A stretch of DNA of 54,255 nucleotides from Deltaproteobacteria bacterium Ga0077539. GTDB taxonomy: Bacteria > Myxococcota_A > Polyangia > Polyangiales > Ga0077539. Positions 1 to 7,831 of this stretch are shown here, piece by piece (the first letter of the stretch is position 1; each line of letters opens with the position of its first letter). Position numbers and translations under genes: made by a program. The stretch spans positions 1-54,255 of the forward strand of contig LNEO01000385.1 in assembly GCA_001465015.1 (NCBI GenBank). The letters are read 5' to 3'. Under the pieces are notes generated by a model. The model did no database searches, was not told the DNA's origin, and saw nothing but the letters and a program-made list of their open reading frames with translations.

Positions 1-14
1 AGTGCAACGACAGT

Positions 15-340
15 GGGCGCAGTGCTAAAGCCCCCACCCGCGCTGCCGCGCGCCCCGCCCCCGCCTGGAACGGCAGGGGCGGCGGCTGTGCATTGGGAAA
101 ATGCTGGCGAAAGCAGCGTACGTGTATCGTGATGGCCCTTGCTCTGCAAGGGCTACGCGATGCTCGATCGAGCATTGCGGCACAGGAGTCGAGCCCCCTG
201 AGGCCCTTGCTGAGCAAGGGCCCACAGAATCAACCTGTCAGACAATTCCCACGATGCAACAACACCAAGCCGCCGCCCCTGCCGTTCCAGGCGGGGGCGG
301 GGCGCGCGGCAGCGCGGGTGGGGGCTTCAGCCCTGCGCCA
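15..340. repeat. Large near-palindromic inverted repeat with nested hairpins
   Basis: Positions 28-87 and 268-327 are 60-bp perfect inverted arms. The similarity continues a few bases outward on both sides (a GGCGCAG-type edge). The loop is also roughly symmetric about position 178: hairpins at 134-154 and 202-222 (10-bp perfect arms with a one-base loop in the second) mirror each other, and a 16-bp palindrome lies at 160-175. No reading frame inside looks like a protein, and apparent frames on both strands mirror each other because of the symmetry. It could be a MITE-like element, a strong terminator or a structured RNA. Seen directly; function unknown. Confidence 0.85.
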
Positions 341-718
341 ACCGTCCTTCTCCTCGCTTGGGGCCGCCTCGCGGCTCGGCGCTAAACGTCGTTTCGTCAA
401 TCGATTTGCAACTCCAAATCGCCGTCTCAGCCGTGCAGTGTTCAGCACCTGTGGGAGATCCGGGCATCTTCTGCGCTCGTGAGCAGGATGGGAATCACAC
501 CCGTCACCTGCTCGTCCTCGAGAGCGAACCCTGATCGACGCGGCGAGACTTCGGAGAGGACGCGAGGAGGACGCCTGACCTCGATCGAAAGCCCCGAAAA
601 CGCACAGGAAGTACTTTGTCCCACACGGCGCTTGGTGCGCGTCTTGCGTTGGACTCTGCCAATCGAGTCCGGGCCATTCGAGCCCCTGTGTTTGGTCACT
701 GAGTAGCAGCGTTGTTCC
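341..718. other. Intergenic stretch with no convincing gene
   Basis: Short open frames exist on both strands, but none has a recognisable domain, a sensible amino-acid composition or a good start site. The stretch ends at the lipoprotein gene starting at 719 and presumably holds its promoter, which I could not pick out with confidence. Confidence 0.5.
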
Positions 719-1558
719 ATGGACCCACGACAGTCTCTTTCAGTCTTCGCGCTCGCGGCTGGGTTGCTTCTTCCGGGCTGCGCGGAGGACTCAGCGAGCA
801 TCGCGACGGACGGCGTCCGCAACCGCGCGAGCCCGGTGGTCGTCACGCTCGGCGGCTTCAACAGCTGCGCGATCGGGCCGCAGGGACCGACGCCGCGAAG
901 CACCGATCGGTGGACTCGGTCCGAGGCGCTCTCCAACCGCTTCGGCGGCAGCGACCCGCGGTGGGTGCGCGCGTGCTTCGATCGCGCCAGTCGGCTGCAC
1001 TTCGTTTCGTCCGCGAATCCTGCGGTGGTGCGCACGACGACCCTCGACGCGCTCGGGCCCTTCTTCGACTCGATCGCGTCGCTCACTGAAGGTGCCGCGC
1101 ACCCTCTGTACGTGCAGGGCCATTCGTACGGCGGATGGCTCGGGATGTACCTGGTCTGGTATCTCCCTCAATCGACAGACGTTCGTCTGCTCTTCGCGGT
1201 CGATCCGATCAGCCCGGCCCACTGCACGGTGAGCAGCTACCTGCTGGCCCTGAGCACGGCGGGGACGTCGCTCGCGGGCTGCCAGCGAGCGCCCAGTGAC
1301 TTCTCGGCGGCTGATCGACGATACCTACGCCAGCGCGTACGGGACGGCGGGTGGCGGCACTACTTTCAGCGCAACTTCTTGCCGCTTCGATCGAGCGCGT
1401 ACAGCGACGGGGCCGAACCCCATCGCAGCTACGACCTCAGTCCCTTCCTCAACCGCAACGGCGCGCGTCCATCGTGGAACGCGCACGGCGGAATCGCCGA
1501 GCTCTCGGTGGTCTGGTACTCGTTCGAGGCCTCGATCGCGACCGACCTCGGGCTGTGA
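719..1558 (+). CDS. Predicted lipoprotein with serine-hydrolase-like nucleophile elbow
   Basis: A 279-aa protein with an N-terminal signal ending in a lipobox (LLPGC, Cys about residue 20), so it is probably lipidated and anchored outside the inner membrane. The motif GHSYGG (His135-Ser136) is a G-x-S-x-G nucleophile elbow of the alpha/beta-hydrolase fold, and the following hydrophobic strand LLFAVDPISP fits a core strand carrying an acidic residue. A late His-Gly (NAHGG near residue 256) could provide the catalytic His. No substrate can be named. The gene stands alone and is convergent with the ATP-grasp gene at 1810. Lipoprotein and fold are fairly secure; enzymatic function is inferred. 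Confidence 0.75.
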   Translation: MDPRQSLSVFALAAGLLLPGCAEDSASIATDGVRNRASPVVVTLGGFNSCAIGPQGPTPRSTDRWTRSEALSNRFGGSDPRWVRACFDRASRLHFVSSANPAVVRTTTLDALGPFFDSIASLTEGAAHPLYVQGHSYGGWLGMYLVWYLPQSTDVRLLFAVDPISPAHCTVSSYLLALSTAGTSLAGCQRAPSDFSAADRRYLRQRVRDGGWRHYFQRNFLPLRSSAYSDGAEPHRSYDLSPFLNRNGARPSWNAHGGIAELSVVWYSFEASIATDLGL

Positions 1559-1640
1559 CCCATCCGGGGCTCGCGCCTCCCAGCCCAGGGTCAGCGCTCC
1601 GCTCACGCATGTCCAAGGAACCTCCCACCATACGTGCGCC

Positions 1641-1692
1641 GAGTACTCGAGTACTCACGTACCCGAATACTCGAGTACTCGAGTACTCACGT
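1641..1692. repeat. Two direct copies of a 20-bp palindromic repeat (GTACTC iterations)
   Basis: GAGTACTCGAGTACTCACGT occurs at 1641-1660 and again at 1673-1692. The first 16 bases of each copy form a perfect palindrome, and the 12 bases between them carry a further partial unit (AATACTC). The block lies in the 250-bp gap between two convergent genes, so a termination or protein-binding role is possible but unproven. Confidence 0.8.
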
Positions 1693-1724
1693 CTGCGAGA
1701 GCGTGCGGAGGAAGGACGGAGAGC

Positions 1725-1801
1725 GGGGACGGTCATCGATAACTCAACGATTTGGGGAGCAGATTCCGCGTTGAACAATTGATTGATTGAGGACCGTCCC
1801 C
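1725..1801. terminator. Candidate bidirectional terminator or stem between convergent genes
   Basis: GGGGACGGTC (1725-1734) and GACCGTCCCC (1792-1801) are perfect 10-bp inverted arms enclosing a comparatively AT-rich loop with TCAACGAT and ATTGATTGATTGA motifs. It lies just 3' of the ATP-grasp stop at 1810 and downstream of the lipoprotein stop at 1558. The loop is long (57 nt) for a classical terminator, so the assignment is tentative. Confidence 0.4.
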
Positions 1802-1809
1802 CTGCCGCA

Positions 1810-2709
1810 TCACTCTCCGACGAGCGCTCGATAGAAGCGCTCAGGATCGAGCGCCTCGGGCAGCCCAGCGACCTGCGCGTCACCGAGCTCCATGATGATC
1901 CACCGTCCATCCGTGCGGCGCGCGACATCCATGGTGAAGAACCGACTCTGGACGATCGACGCCTCGCGCGCGAACAGATCCAACGGGATCGTCTCGTCGC
2001 GGTAGTCGCCCTCCTCCCAATACGCCGACGAGAGCCAGGGCCGCTGGTCTCTCACGAACACACGAAACTCTCGCGTGAGCGGCATCTTGCTCTTCGAGTG
2101 CGTCGACAGGGGCTCGAGCGGCACGAACTCGCGGTACACAAGGCCGCCAGTCAGCCTGTCGCCTTGCAGCTCGATGAAGCGCTCGGTCACTCGGCGGACC
2201 GCGTCTGCGTCGCGCGCCGACGGGATGAAACACGCCTCGTCCCAGTCGTGCTTCTGTGACTTCACGTAGTCCTTGAGCACGAGCGAAGCGTCTCCGAACG
2301 GCTCGAGCATCGCGAGCACCTCGTCCAGCGCGAAGCGCGATCCCGTCGTGGTCCATACGCTCGCGGGCGTGTGCGTGCGAAGCAGGGGGTACCACTCGGG
2401 CAGGTGATGCGCGTGGCGGTACTGAGCCTCGTCGTTGACCAGGGCCATGCCTCGCGCGGCCAACGCGCGATGCAGCGCCGCGTAGTCCGTGACGGACATC
2501 ATCCAGCCGCGAAACACCGCTTCGACCGACGGCTCGCAGCGTGGAACGCGACGCACGGCGCGTTCGAACGCGCGCTCGTCGAGCGCCGCGCTGTCGACGA
2601 GCGCGACGGCGAGCCCGGCGCGCTGCGCTGCTTCGTACTCGAGCTCGAACGATGAGTCCACGCGCTTGGGATCCAACGGATGCGACAAGAACAAGACGTG
2701 TGCGACCAT
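1810..2709 (-). CDS. ATP-grasp domain protein
   Basis: A 299-aa protein. The C-terminal half has the signature layout of small ATP-grasp proteins: a lysine strand (SLVLKDYVKS), a segment rich in acidic residues and Arg (FVPLEPL...REFRVFVRDQ), and an active-site strand near the end (WIIMELGDAQVAGLP), in which the acidic residue and Asp bind Mg-ATP. Such proteins ligate a carboxylate to an amine or thiol, but the substrate cannot be read here. The start was chosen at MVAHVLFLSHP because the long open frame upstream runs through a dispersed repeat and is not protein-like. It may be expressed alone. Confidence 0.75.
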   Translation of the reverse strand: MVAHVLFLSHPLDPKRVDSSFELEYEAAQRAGLAVALVDSAALDERAFERAVRRVPRCEPSVEAVFRGWMMSVTDYAALHRALAARGMALVNDEAQYRHAHHLPEWYPLLRTHTPASVWTTTGSRFALDEVLAMLEPFGDASLVLKDYVKSQKHDWDEACFIPSARDADAVRRVTERFIELQGDRLTGGLVYREFVPLEPLSTHSKSKMPLTREFRVFVRDQRPWLSSAYWEEGDYRDETIPLDLFAREASIVQSRFFTMDVARRTDGRWIIMELGDAQVAGLPEALDPERFYRALVGE

Positions 2710-2855
2710 CGCGCTCGATCGTACGCGAGCGGGGCCTCCGAGCGACGCGACCGAGCACATGGCGTAGCCGCTGCTCCCTCGAGCGTCGCACGCTTGTCCA
2801 TCGGCGCGCGTCGCGATCGAAGGCGACGAGCGGGTCCGAGGCGTTGGCCCCTCGC

Positions 2856-3017
2856 ACCAACACAGTATCGCCCGTGAAAGCAGCGGCGAACGCAACCTAC
2901 GTGATGCGCGGTTGGACGGGCGCGTCCTCGCGCCATCGGGCACAGGATGAGGAGAGGCAACGGGCAATCGGGTCGCCGTCCGCTCACGCGTGCCAGACCC
3001 ACCTCCGTTGGATGTCC
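2856..3017 (+). repeat. Dispersed repeat, copy 1 of 3
   Basis: This roughly 160-bp block begins ACCAACACAG and ends GTTGGATGTCC. It closely matches 16583-16735 and, without the last part, 25171-25305. It contains a conserved short stem, GGACG-GGCG-CGTCC, and the block GAGGAGAGGCAACGGGCAAT. It carries about 25 substitutions or indels relative to copy 2, including extra bases near 2892-2914. No transposase or terminal duplication is visible. It lies between the ATP-grasp gene and a broken lipoprotein gene. Confidence 0.85.
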
Positions 3018-3079
3018 AATCCTCCGAGCGAAGACCGTCGGGGTGCCGAGCGCATGCCCTCACCCTCCACCACAACGCG

Positions 3080-4214
3080 TCACGGAGCAACCCGCCGACG
3101 CGGGACGGGCGAGCCGCGTCGCAGAAGAGTCCCACGGGCATCGACCTCACGACCGACGCGCGCTTCGCGGGTCCGCTTCGCCGTCGAGCGGCGGGCGCTG
3201 GCGGCATCGCGCCAGGAGCGACGATTCTCACGCGAAATACAGGGGAACCATCGTCGCCGAGCCGCTCGATCATCGGGCGCGTCGCCTCGTCGGTCGCCAC
3301 CGTCGTCAGCGCCCACGCGTGCGCCCGCCACCGAGAGCTCCGCGCGGACACGCTCGACGCGCGCGTCGCTGCCGAACGCGACGACTGTAGCGACACCTAT
3401 TTTCAAGACCCGTTCGAGCCAGCGATCACCGTCTTCGTCGTCCCACTGGCACGCGAGCCCTTCGTCCGCGAGCACAGCGCTCCACAGCGATGCCACTGCG
3501 CGCTGCGCTCTCGGAGCGCGGACCCGAACGCTCCGCGCGCCCTGCAGCAACGGCAGCACGATCGAGCGAAGCGGCGCCGTGGGGACGCTCTCGGCGAGGG
3601 CCACAGCGACGCGTTCGCCCTCGCAAACGTGCGCGAGGGACGCGATGGCGTCCCGATCGAACACCGAGAGCGCAACGTCGAGCCCCCACGCGGCCATCGC
3701 GGGGCACTCCCCACGATTGCACGTACGGAGCGCTCGCCCCGCGGTCGCCATCGTCCGAAGGTGTGTCCGATGTGCCTGCGCTCGGGTCGGCTTCCTCGGG
3801 GCTTATCGACTGTGTTTCTCGGGTAACCGTGAGCGCCGAGCCGAGCGCTGTCGCGAGCGCGGTCGTGTACACGACGCGGCCGCGGTTTCCATCGGCGTCT
3901 TCGCCCTCTTCGGACTCGAGCACCAACAACCCAGTCGTGTCGTCGAGCGCGATCGACATGGCCTTGGGCGCCCCAGCGTGCCCCGTCACTTCGACGCCCG
4001 CCGCGGGCGACAACACGCAGCTCGCGCTCGGGCTCGCCACATCGACGATCGTTGCGCTCACGCTGTCCGCTGGCTGCACAGGAGCCACCGACCCCTCGTT
4101 GCCTCGAGGTGGCCCGCCGCCCGGCGTCGGTCGATCGCAGCGACACCCGGCAAAGAGCAGCGCGACGATCGACACCGCGCACACGGCTCCGCCCGAATCC
4201 CTCCTCTTCATCAT
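3080..4214 (-). pseudogene. Frameshifted lipoprotein gene (two apparent frameshifts)
   Basis: The gene starts at 4214 (MMKRRDSG...) with a signal and a lipobox (LLFAGC). About 175 residues are continuous. The plausible reading then passes to another frame near the run of five C at 3683-3687: four instead of five would give a smooth DGRVGLDVALSVFDRD. A second frame change near 3320-3335 would link RVRAELSVAG to AHAWALTTVATDEATRPM. The 3' end is uncertain because the last frame stays open into the downstream repeat. The protein has no recognised family; it has repeated Ala/Val strands and a Cys in the mature part. Either a decayed gene or uncorrected sequencing indels. Confidence 0.6.
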
Positions 4215-4401
4215 CGAGTTTGTTGATACACCGTGGTGACGGTGGAGATCGAGCACTCGCAGCGATCCGCCGTCGCGCCCCCATTGAGTCTTCGTCGCGG
4301 TATAGCCATGAACGCCCGCTGGGGCCCCGCGCCACCAAACGCGCTGCAAGACGTCACTCCTCACGCTGCTCATGTGCCTTCGCTTCGAATACTTGTGTGT
4401 G

Positions 4402-5511
4402 ATGCGTGTGAGTTGTGCGCTCGCGGCCGCCGCGCTCCTCGGCGCACGACCCGCGCACGCGCAGTCCCAGCGCGCGGCCTCCGTTCGGCTCGTGGTCGAA
4501 CGCACGTCGAGCGCCGCCCAGTGTGCGGACGAGGAGCAGACGCGCGCGCGTGTCACCGCGAGGCTCGGCTACGACCCGTTTCGCAGCGACGCGCCCGCCC
4601 TCGCACGACTGCGATGGAACCGCCGCGCGGGTCGGTTCGTCCTGAACCTCGAGCTCGATCGACCAGGACTTCGGCGCCCCGCGCGTCGGTCGTTGTCGTC
4701 TCGCGCGCGCACCTGCGAGACGATCAGCGACACGATGTCGCTCGCGCTCGCCATCGCGATCGACCCCGTCGCCGCCGCGCGAATCGCCTCGAGCGCCAAC
4801 GGCAACACGGCCAACAGCGGCGCGCCCGACCCCACCAACACCGTCGGTCGAACAACAAGCGGGAGCAGCGCTCCGACCGCCCCGACCGCGCCCCCGAGCA
4901 CGCAGCCCGAAGAGCTCTTGCCCGTGACGCGCTCGAGCGCCGCGCCGTTGATTTCGTGGGTCGTGCGGCTCGGCGCGCTTCCATCCTCGGCGCTCACGCG
5001 GTGGTTCGTCGCGGCGCGGATCGAAGCGACGCTTCCCGCGTTGGTTCCGACAGCAGACCTCGGGAGCGTCTCGGTCGGCGGTCAGGCAGCGCTCGGCGTC
5101 GGCGTCGCCAGGGCGTGGTGGTCGTTGCGGCTCGACGCGTGGCTTTCGCTCCCCGCTCGCCTCGCGCGCAGCACCCCGTTCGACCTCTGGAACATCGGCT
5201 TCACTGCGACCAGTTGCGGTCATCCCCTCGCGTCCATCGCCCTGTGCGCCGCCACTGCGACCAGCATCACCGGAGCGTCCAGCGCAGACGCAAACGTTCA
5301 GCTCGTCGCCGCGGCGGTCGCCCCCGGCTGGGCGCTCGGCGGTCGCGTCGCGTGGGAGCCTCGCCTCGGTCGATCGCGCGTCTCGCTGCTCGTCGCGCTC
5401 GAGGCGCTCGCGTGGGTCGCGACCCCTGCGCTGCGGCTCGACACGCAAGCCCAGTGGTCGCGACAGCGGCTGACCGCGACGCTCTCCGCGGGCGTCGCCG
5501 TGGACCTGTGA
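4402..5511 (+). CDS. Predicted exported protein of unknown function upstream of the ECF sigma cluster
   Basis: A 369-aa protein from the ATG at 4402. It has a signal peptide (MRVSCALAAAALL...AHAQ) with an AxA-type cleavage site. A low-complexity Asn/Thr/Ser/Pro linker (about residues 135-170) separates an N-terminal domain from a C-terminal half of alternating hydrophobic strands (WWSLRLDAWLSLP, VSLLVALEALAW), which looks like a periplasmic or outer-membrane-associated beta structure. An upstream ATG 30 bp earlier is less likely because the signal sequence would then be preceded by extra residues. It precedes the sigma factor gene by about 170 bp and may be controlled by it. I do not recognise the family. 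Confidence 0.7.
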   Translation: MRVSCALAAAALLGARPAHAQSQRAASVRLVVERTSSAAQCADEEQTRARVTARLGYDPFRSDAPALARLRWNRRAGRFVLNLELDRPGLRRPARRSLSSRARTCETISDTMSLALAIAIDPVAAARIASSANGNTANSGAPDPTNTVGRTTSGSSAPTAPTAPPSTQPEELLPVTRSSAAPLISWVVRLGALPSSALTRWFVAARIEATLPALVPTADLGSVSVGGQAALGVGVARAWWSLRLDAWLSLPARLARSTPFDLWNIGFTATSCGHPLASIALCAATATSITGASSADANVQLVAAAVAPGWALGGRVAWEPRLGRSRVSLLVALEALAWVATPALRLDTQAQWSRQRLTATLSAGVAVDL

Positions 5512-5684
5512 GGCCCGCCACTCGATTTTTCGGGAATCTCGGGAGCGCCGGCACAACTGCCAACATCCGCAGCACGGGACCGTAGCGATCGGCGGTCTCC
5601 TGCTGTGCGTACTTCGTTGATGTAGCTTCCAAACCGCGACCTTTTCGCGAGGCTCTCGTCGGGCTCGCGTCGGCCACGCTCCTC

Positions 5685-6296
5685 GTGCAACCCCCAACGC
5701 CTTCGATTCACGGCGCCACAACCGAGGCGTTCGAGCTGCCCTCGAGCGGTGCTGCGCCGTGCGCAGACGCGCCGCGCGAGCGCTTCACCGCGCTCTACCA
5801 CAAGCACTTTGATTACGTGTGGAACACTGCCCGCCGCCTCGGCGTCCCCCCGCAGCACCTCGCCGACGTCACGCACGACGTCTTCGTCACCGTGTTTCGC
5901 AAGCTCGACGAGTACGACCCGGCGCGGCCCGCCAAACCCTGGCTCCTCGCGATCACCTTTCGCGTGACGCGCAACCACCAACGACTCGCGGGCTACCGCA
6001 ACGAGCTGCTCACGAAGGACGGAGAGAGCACAGTGGACAGCGTGGATCCTCAGCCCGCCGCGGACGAACGCCTCGGCGCCGCGCAAGAACGCGCGCTCGT
6101 CCGCGACGCGCTCGACGCGCTCGATGACGACCGACGCGCGGTGCTCGTCCTGCACGACATCGAAGAGCGTCCCGCCGCTGAAATCGCTGCCATGTGCGAG
6201 ATTCCCGTCAAGACCGTGTACTCGCGGCTGCACTCTGCGCGAGAGCTCTTCACCGCCGCGGTCCGGCGCATTCGGCTCCGTCGAGGGACCCCATGA
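5685..6296 (+). CDS. ECF-type RNA polymerase sigma factor
   Basis: A 203-aa sigma-70 family protein of the extracytoplasmic function group. Region 2 spans about residues 32-98 (FTALYHKHFDYVWNTARRLG...DVTHDVFVTVFRKL). Region 4 spans about 130-195 (LDDDRRAVLVLHDIEE, then the HTH AAEIAAMCEIPVKTVYSRLHSAR). It recruits core RNA polymerase to a specific set of promoters, usually in response to envelope signals. The start is GTG; no better ATG exists downstream before region 2. Its TGA overlaps the ATG of the next gene, which encodes a single-pass membrane protein that is the probable anti-sigma partner. Confidence 0.92.
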   Translation: MQPPTPSIHGATTEAFELPSSGAAPCADAPRERFTALYHKHFDYVWNTARRLGVPPQHLADVTHDVFVTVFRKLDEYDPARPAKPWLLAITFRVTRNHQRLAGYRNELLTKDGESTVDSVDPQPAADERLGAAQERALVRDALDALDDDRRAVLVLHDIEERPAAEIAAMCEIPVKTVYSRLHSARELFTAAVRRIRLRRGTP

Positions 6297-7069
6297 GCGA
6301 TCACTCCCCCGAGAGCGGCGAGCTCCCCGAGGACATTCGGGGTCTTCTTCGCGGCGAGCAACAAGAGATCGCGCCGCCCGCCGACGCCCGCGGCGCCGTG
6401 CTCGATCGCGTGTTCGCGTCCGTGGGCCTCGCCCCGGCGCCGCACACGTCGCCTCCGCCGCCGACCGTGGGAGCCACGACGGCGACCGCCGCAGCCGCGT
6501 CGAACACGTTGATTTCGTGGGTCGTCGGAGCGCTCGTCACCGCCGCGGCGCTCGGCGGCGGAGCGATGCTCTACGGGTCGCGGCGCGCTGACACGATCGC
6601 TCCGACGACCGCCCCGCGACGCGTCGAAGCCCCCGCGCCCGCGCAGCCGCACGCGTCTCCGCCACAGGCGCAAGAACCTCCGCGCGCGGTCGTTCGCACG
6701 GTGGCGGGCGACGCCTCGGCAGGGACCGTGGCCTCGGTGACGGCAGGAGATCCCTCGTCACAACGGCGACGACCCGCGGCACCTGCCGCAGAATCACCAG
6801 AAGACCTCGCAGAAGAACAGCAGCTGCTCAGCGCCGCGCAGCGGGCGCTCACGCAACGAGACACGAGCGCGGCCCTCGACGCGGTGCGCGCGCACAGCCG
6901 ACGCTTCGCGCGAGGCGCGCTCGCCGAAGAGCGCGACGCCCTCGAGATCCGCGCGCTCTTGCTCGGCGAGCGAGAGCGAGAAGCGCGGGCTCTCGCAGAG
7001 CGATTTCGCAGGCGATACCCGGACAGCGTGTTCATCGCCACGATCGAAGAGCGCTTGGGACGCCCATGA
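6293..7069 (+). CDS. Single-pass membrane protein, probable anti-sigma factor
   Basis: A 258-aa protein with a short acidic cytosolic N-terminus (SGELPEDIRGLLRGEQ), a transmembrane helix at about residues 72-94 (LISWVVGALVTAAALGGGAML), a Pro/Ala-rich linker and a charged helical C-terminal region (about 160-255) resembling TPR-like helices. The ATG at 6293 overlaps the sigma factor stop (ATGA), indicating translational coupling. That arrangement and the membrane topology are typical of ECF sigma/anti-sigma pairs. No zinc-binding HxxxCxxC motif is present, so it is not a classical ZAS-type anti-sigma. The role is inferred from context. Confidence 0.75.
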   Translation: MSDHSPESGELPEDIRGLLRGEQQEIAPPADARGAVLDRVFASVGLAPAPHTSPPPPTVGATTATAAAASNTLISWVVGALVTAAALGGGAMLYGSRRADTIAPTTAPRRVEAPAPAQPHASPPQAQEPPRAVVRTVAGDASAGTVASVTAGDPSSQRRRPAAPAAESPEDLAEEQQLLSAAQRALTQRDTSAALDAVRAHSRRFARGALAEERDALEIRALLLGEREREARALAERFRRRYPDSVFIATIEERLGRP

Positions 7070-7644
7070 AGCGCGCGATCGCCGCGCTCGTCGCCTCGGT
7101 CAGCGCAGCGATGGGCTGCGAGGTCCCCATCGAGTTTCGCTCGCGCACGGACAGCTCGACGGCGCAGGACACGCGCGACGGCACCGTCGACGACCGGCCC
7201 GATCCGATCGACGTGACCGAGCGAGACAGCGTCGACGACATCGTCACGATGGATCGACCCGTGCTCGACGTGCCCGACGACACGACGGTCCGAGACGTCG
7301 TGCCCGATCGCGCGAGCCCGTGCTCGGTGGACTCGGACTGCGGCGCCGGGCGGCGCTGCACCGCGGGCATGTGCGTCTCGAGCTGCGTCGTGATGACCGA
7401 GCAATGCAACGGGCGCGACGACGACTGCGACGGATCGATCGACGAGGACGATCCCATGGCGCCGATTTGTGCGTCGGGACAAGCGTGCCGCGCGGGCGCG
7501 TGCGTCTCCGGCGGATGCCCCGCGGGAACAACCATGTGCGCCGGCGCGTGCGTCAATCTCGCGAGCGACGCGCGCAACTGCGGCGCGTGCGGCAACGCCT
7601 GTCCCGCGGGACAACGCTGCGCCACGGGCGCGTGCGTTCCCTGA
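7066..7644 (+). CDS. MopE-like Cys-rich surface lipoprotein
   Basis: A 192-aa protein with a lipobox-like signal end (SAAMGC), a long Asp/Thr-rich spacer (about residues 25-85), then Cys-rich modules: CSVDSDCGAGRRCTAGMC, the MopE-type putative metal-binding motif CNGRDDDCDGSIDE, CASGQACRAGAC, and a CxGxCVNLASDARNCGACGN module. Such modules are common in myxobacterial surface proteins; the DDDCDG motif suggests calcium or metal binding. The ATG at 7066 overlaps the preceding stop, so the gene belongs to the sigma factor operon and may be an output or sensor of that pathway. Confidence 0.82.
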   Translation: MKRAIAALVASVSAAMGCEVPIEFRSRTDSSTAQDTRDGTVDDRPDPIDVTERDSVDDIVTMDRPVLDVPDDTTVRDVVPDRASPCSVDSDCGAGRRCTAGMCVSSCVVMTEQCNGRDDDCDGSIDEDDPMAPICASGQACRAGACVSGGCPAGTTMCAGACVNLASDARNCGACGNACPAGQRCATGACVP

Positions 7645-7831
7645 CGAAGCGAGAAATCGTCGCGGGTGCTGCGATTGTTCGGGAGCCCCCGATGCGTCGG
7701 CACAATCGCTGAGCACAGGGCGATCGAGGCTCGAGCATTGGAGCCCCTCGCACGCTCGCGCGCACTGCCGCGCGCAGCGCGAAGCACGTCTTCGCGTTGG
7801 TCCGTCGTTTCATTTCGTCCGGGAGTCGTTC

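Noticed and set aside
93..482. Short plus- and minus-strand frames within the large palindrome.
   Set aside because: The two strands give mirrored peptides because of the inverted symmetry, and none has protein-like composition.
1641..1692. The GTACTC repeats as a CRISPR array.
   Set aside because: Only two units, only a 12-bp spacer, and no cas genes in the window; the Cas4-like nuclease at 40871 sits in a phage recombination operon.
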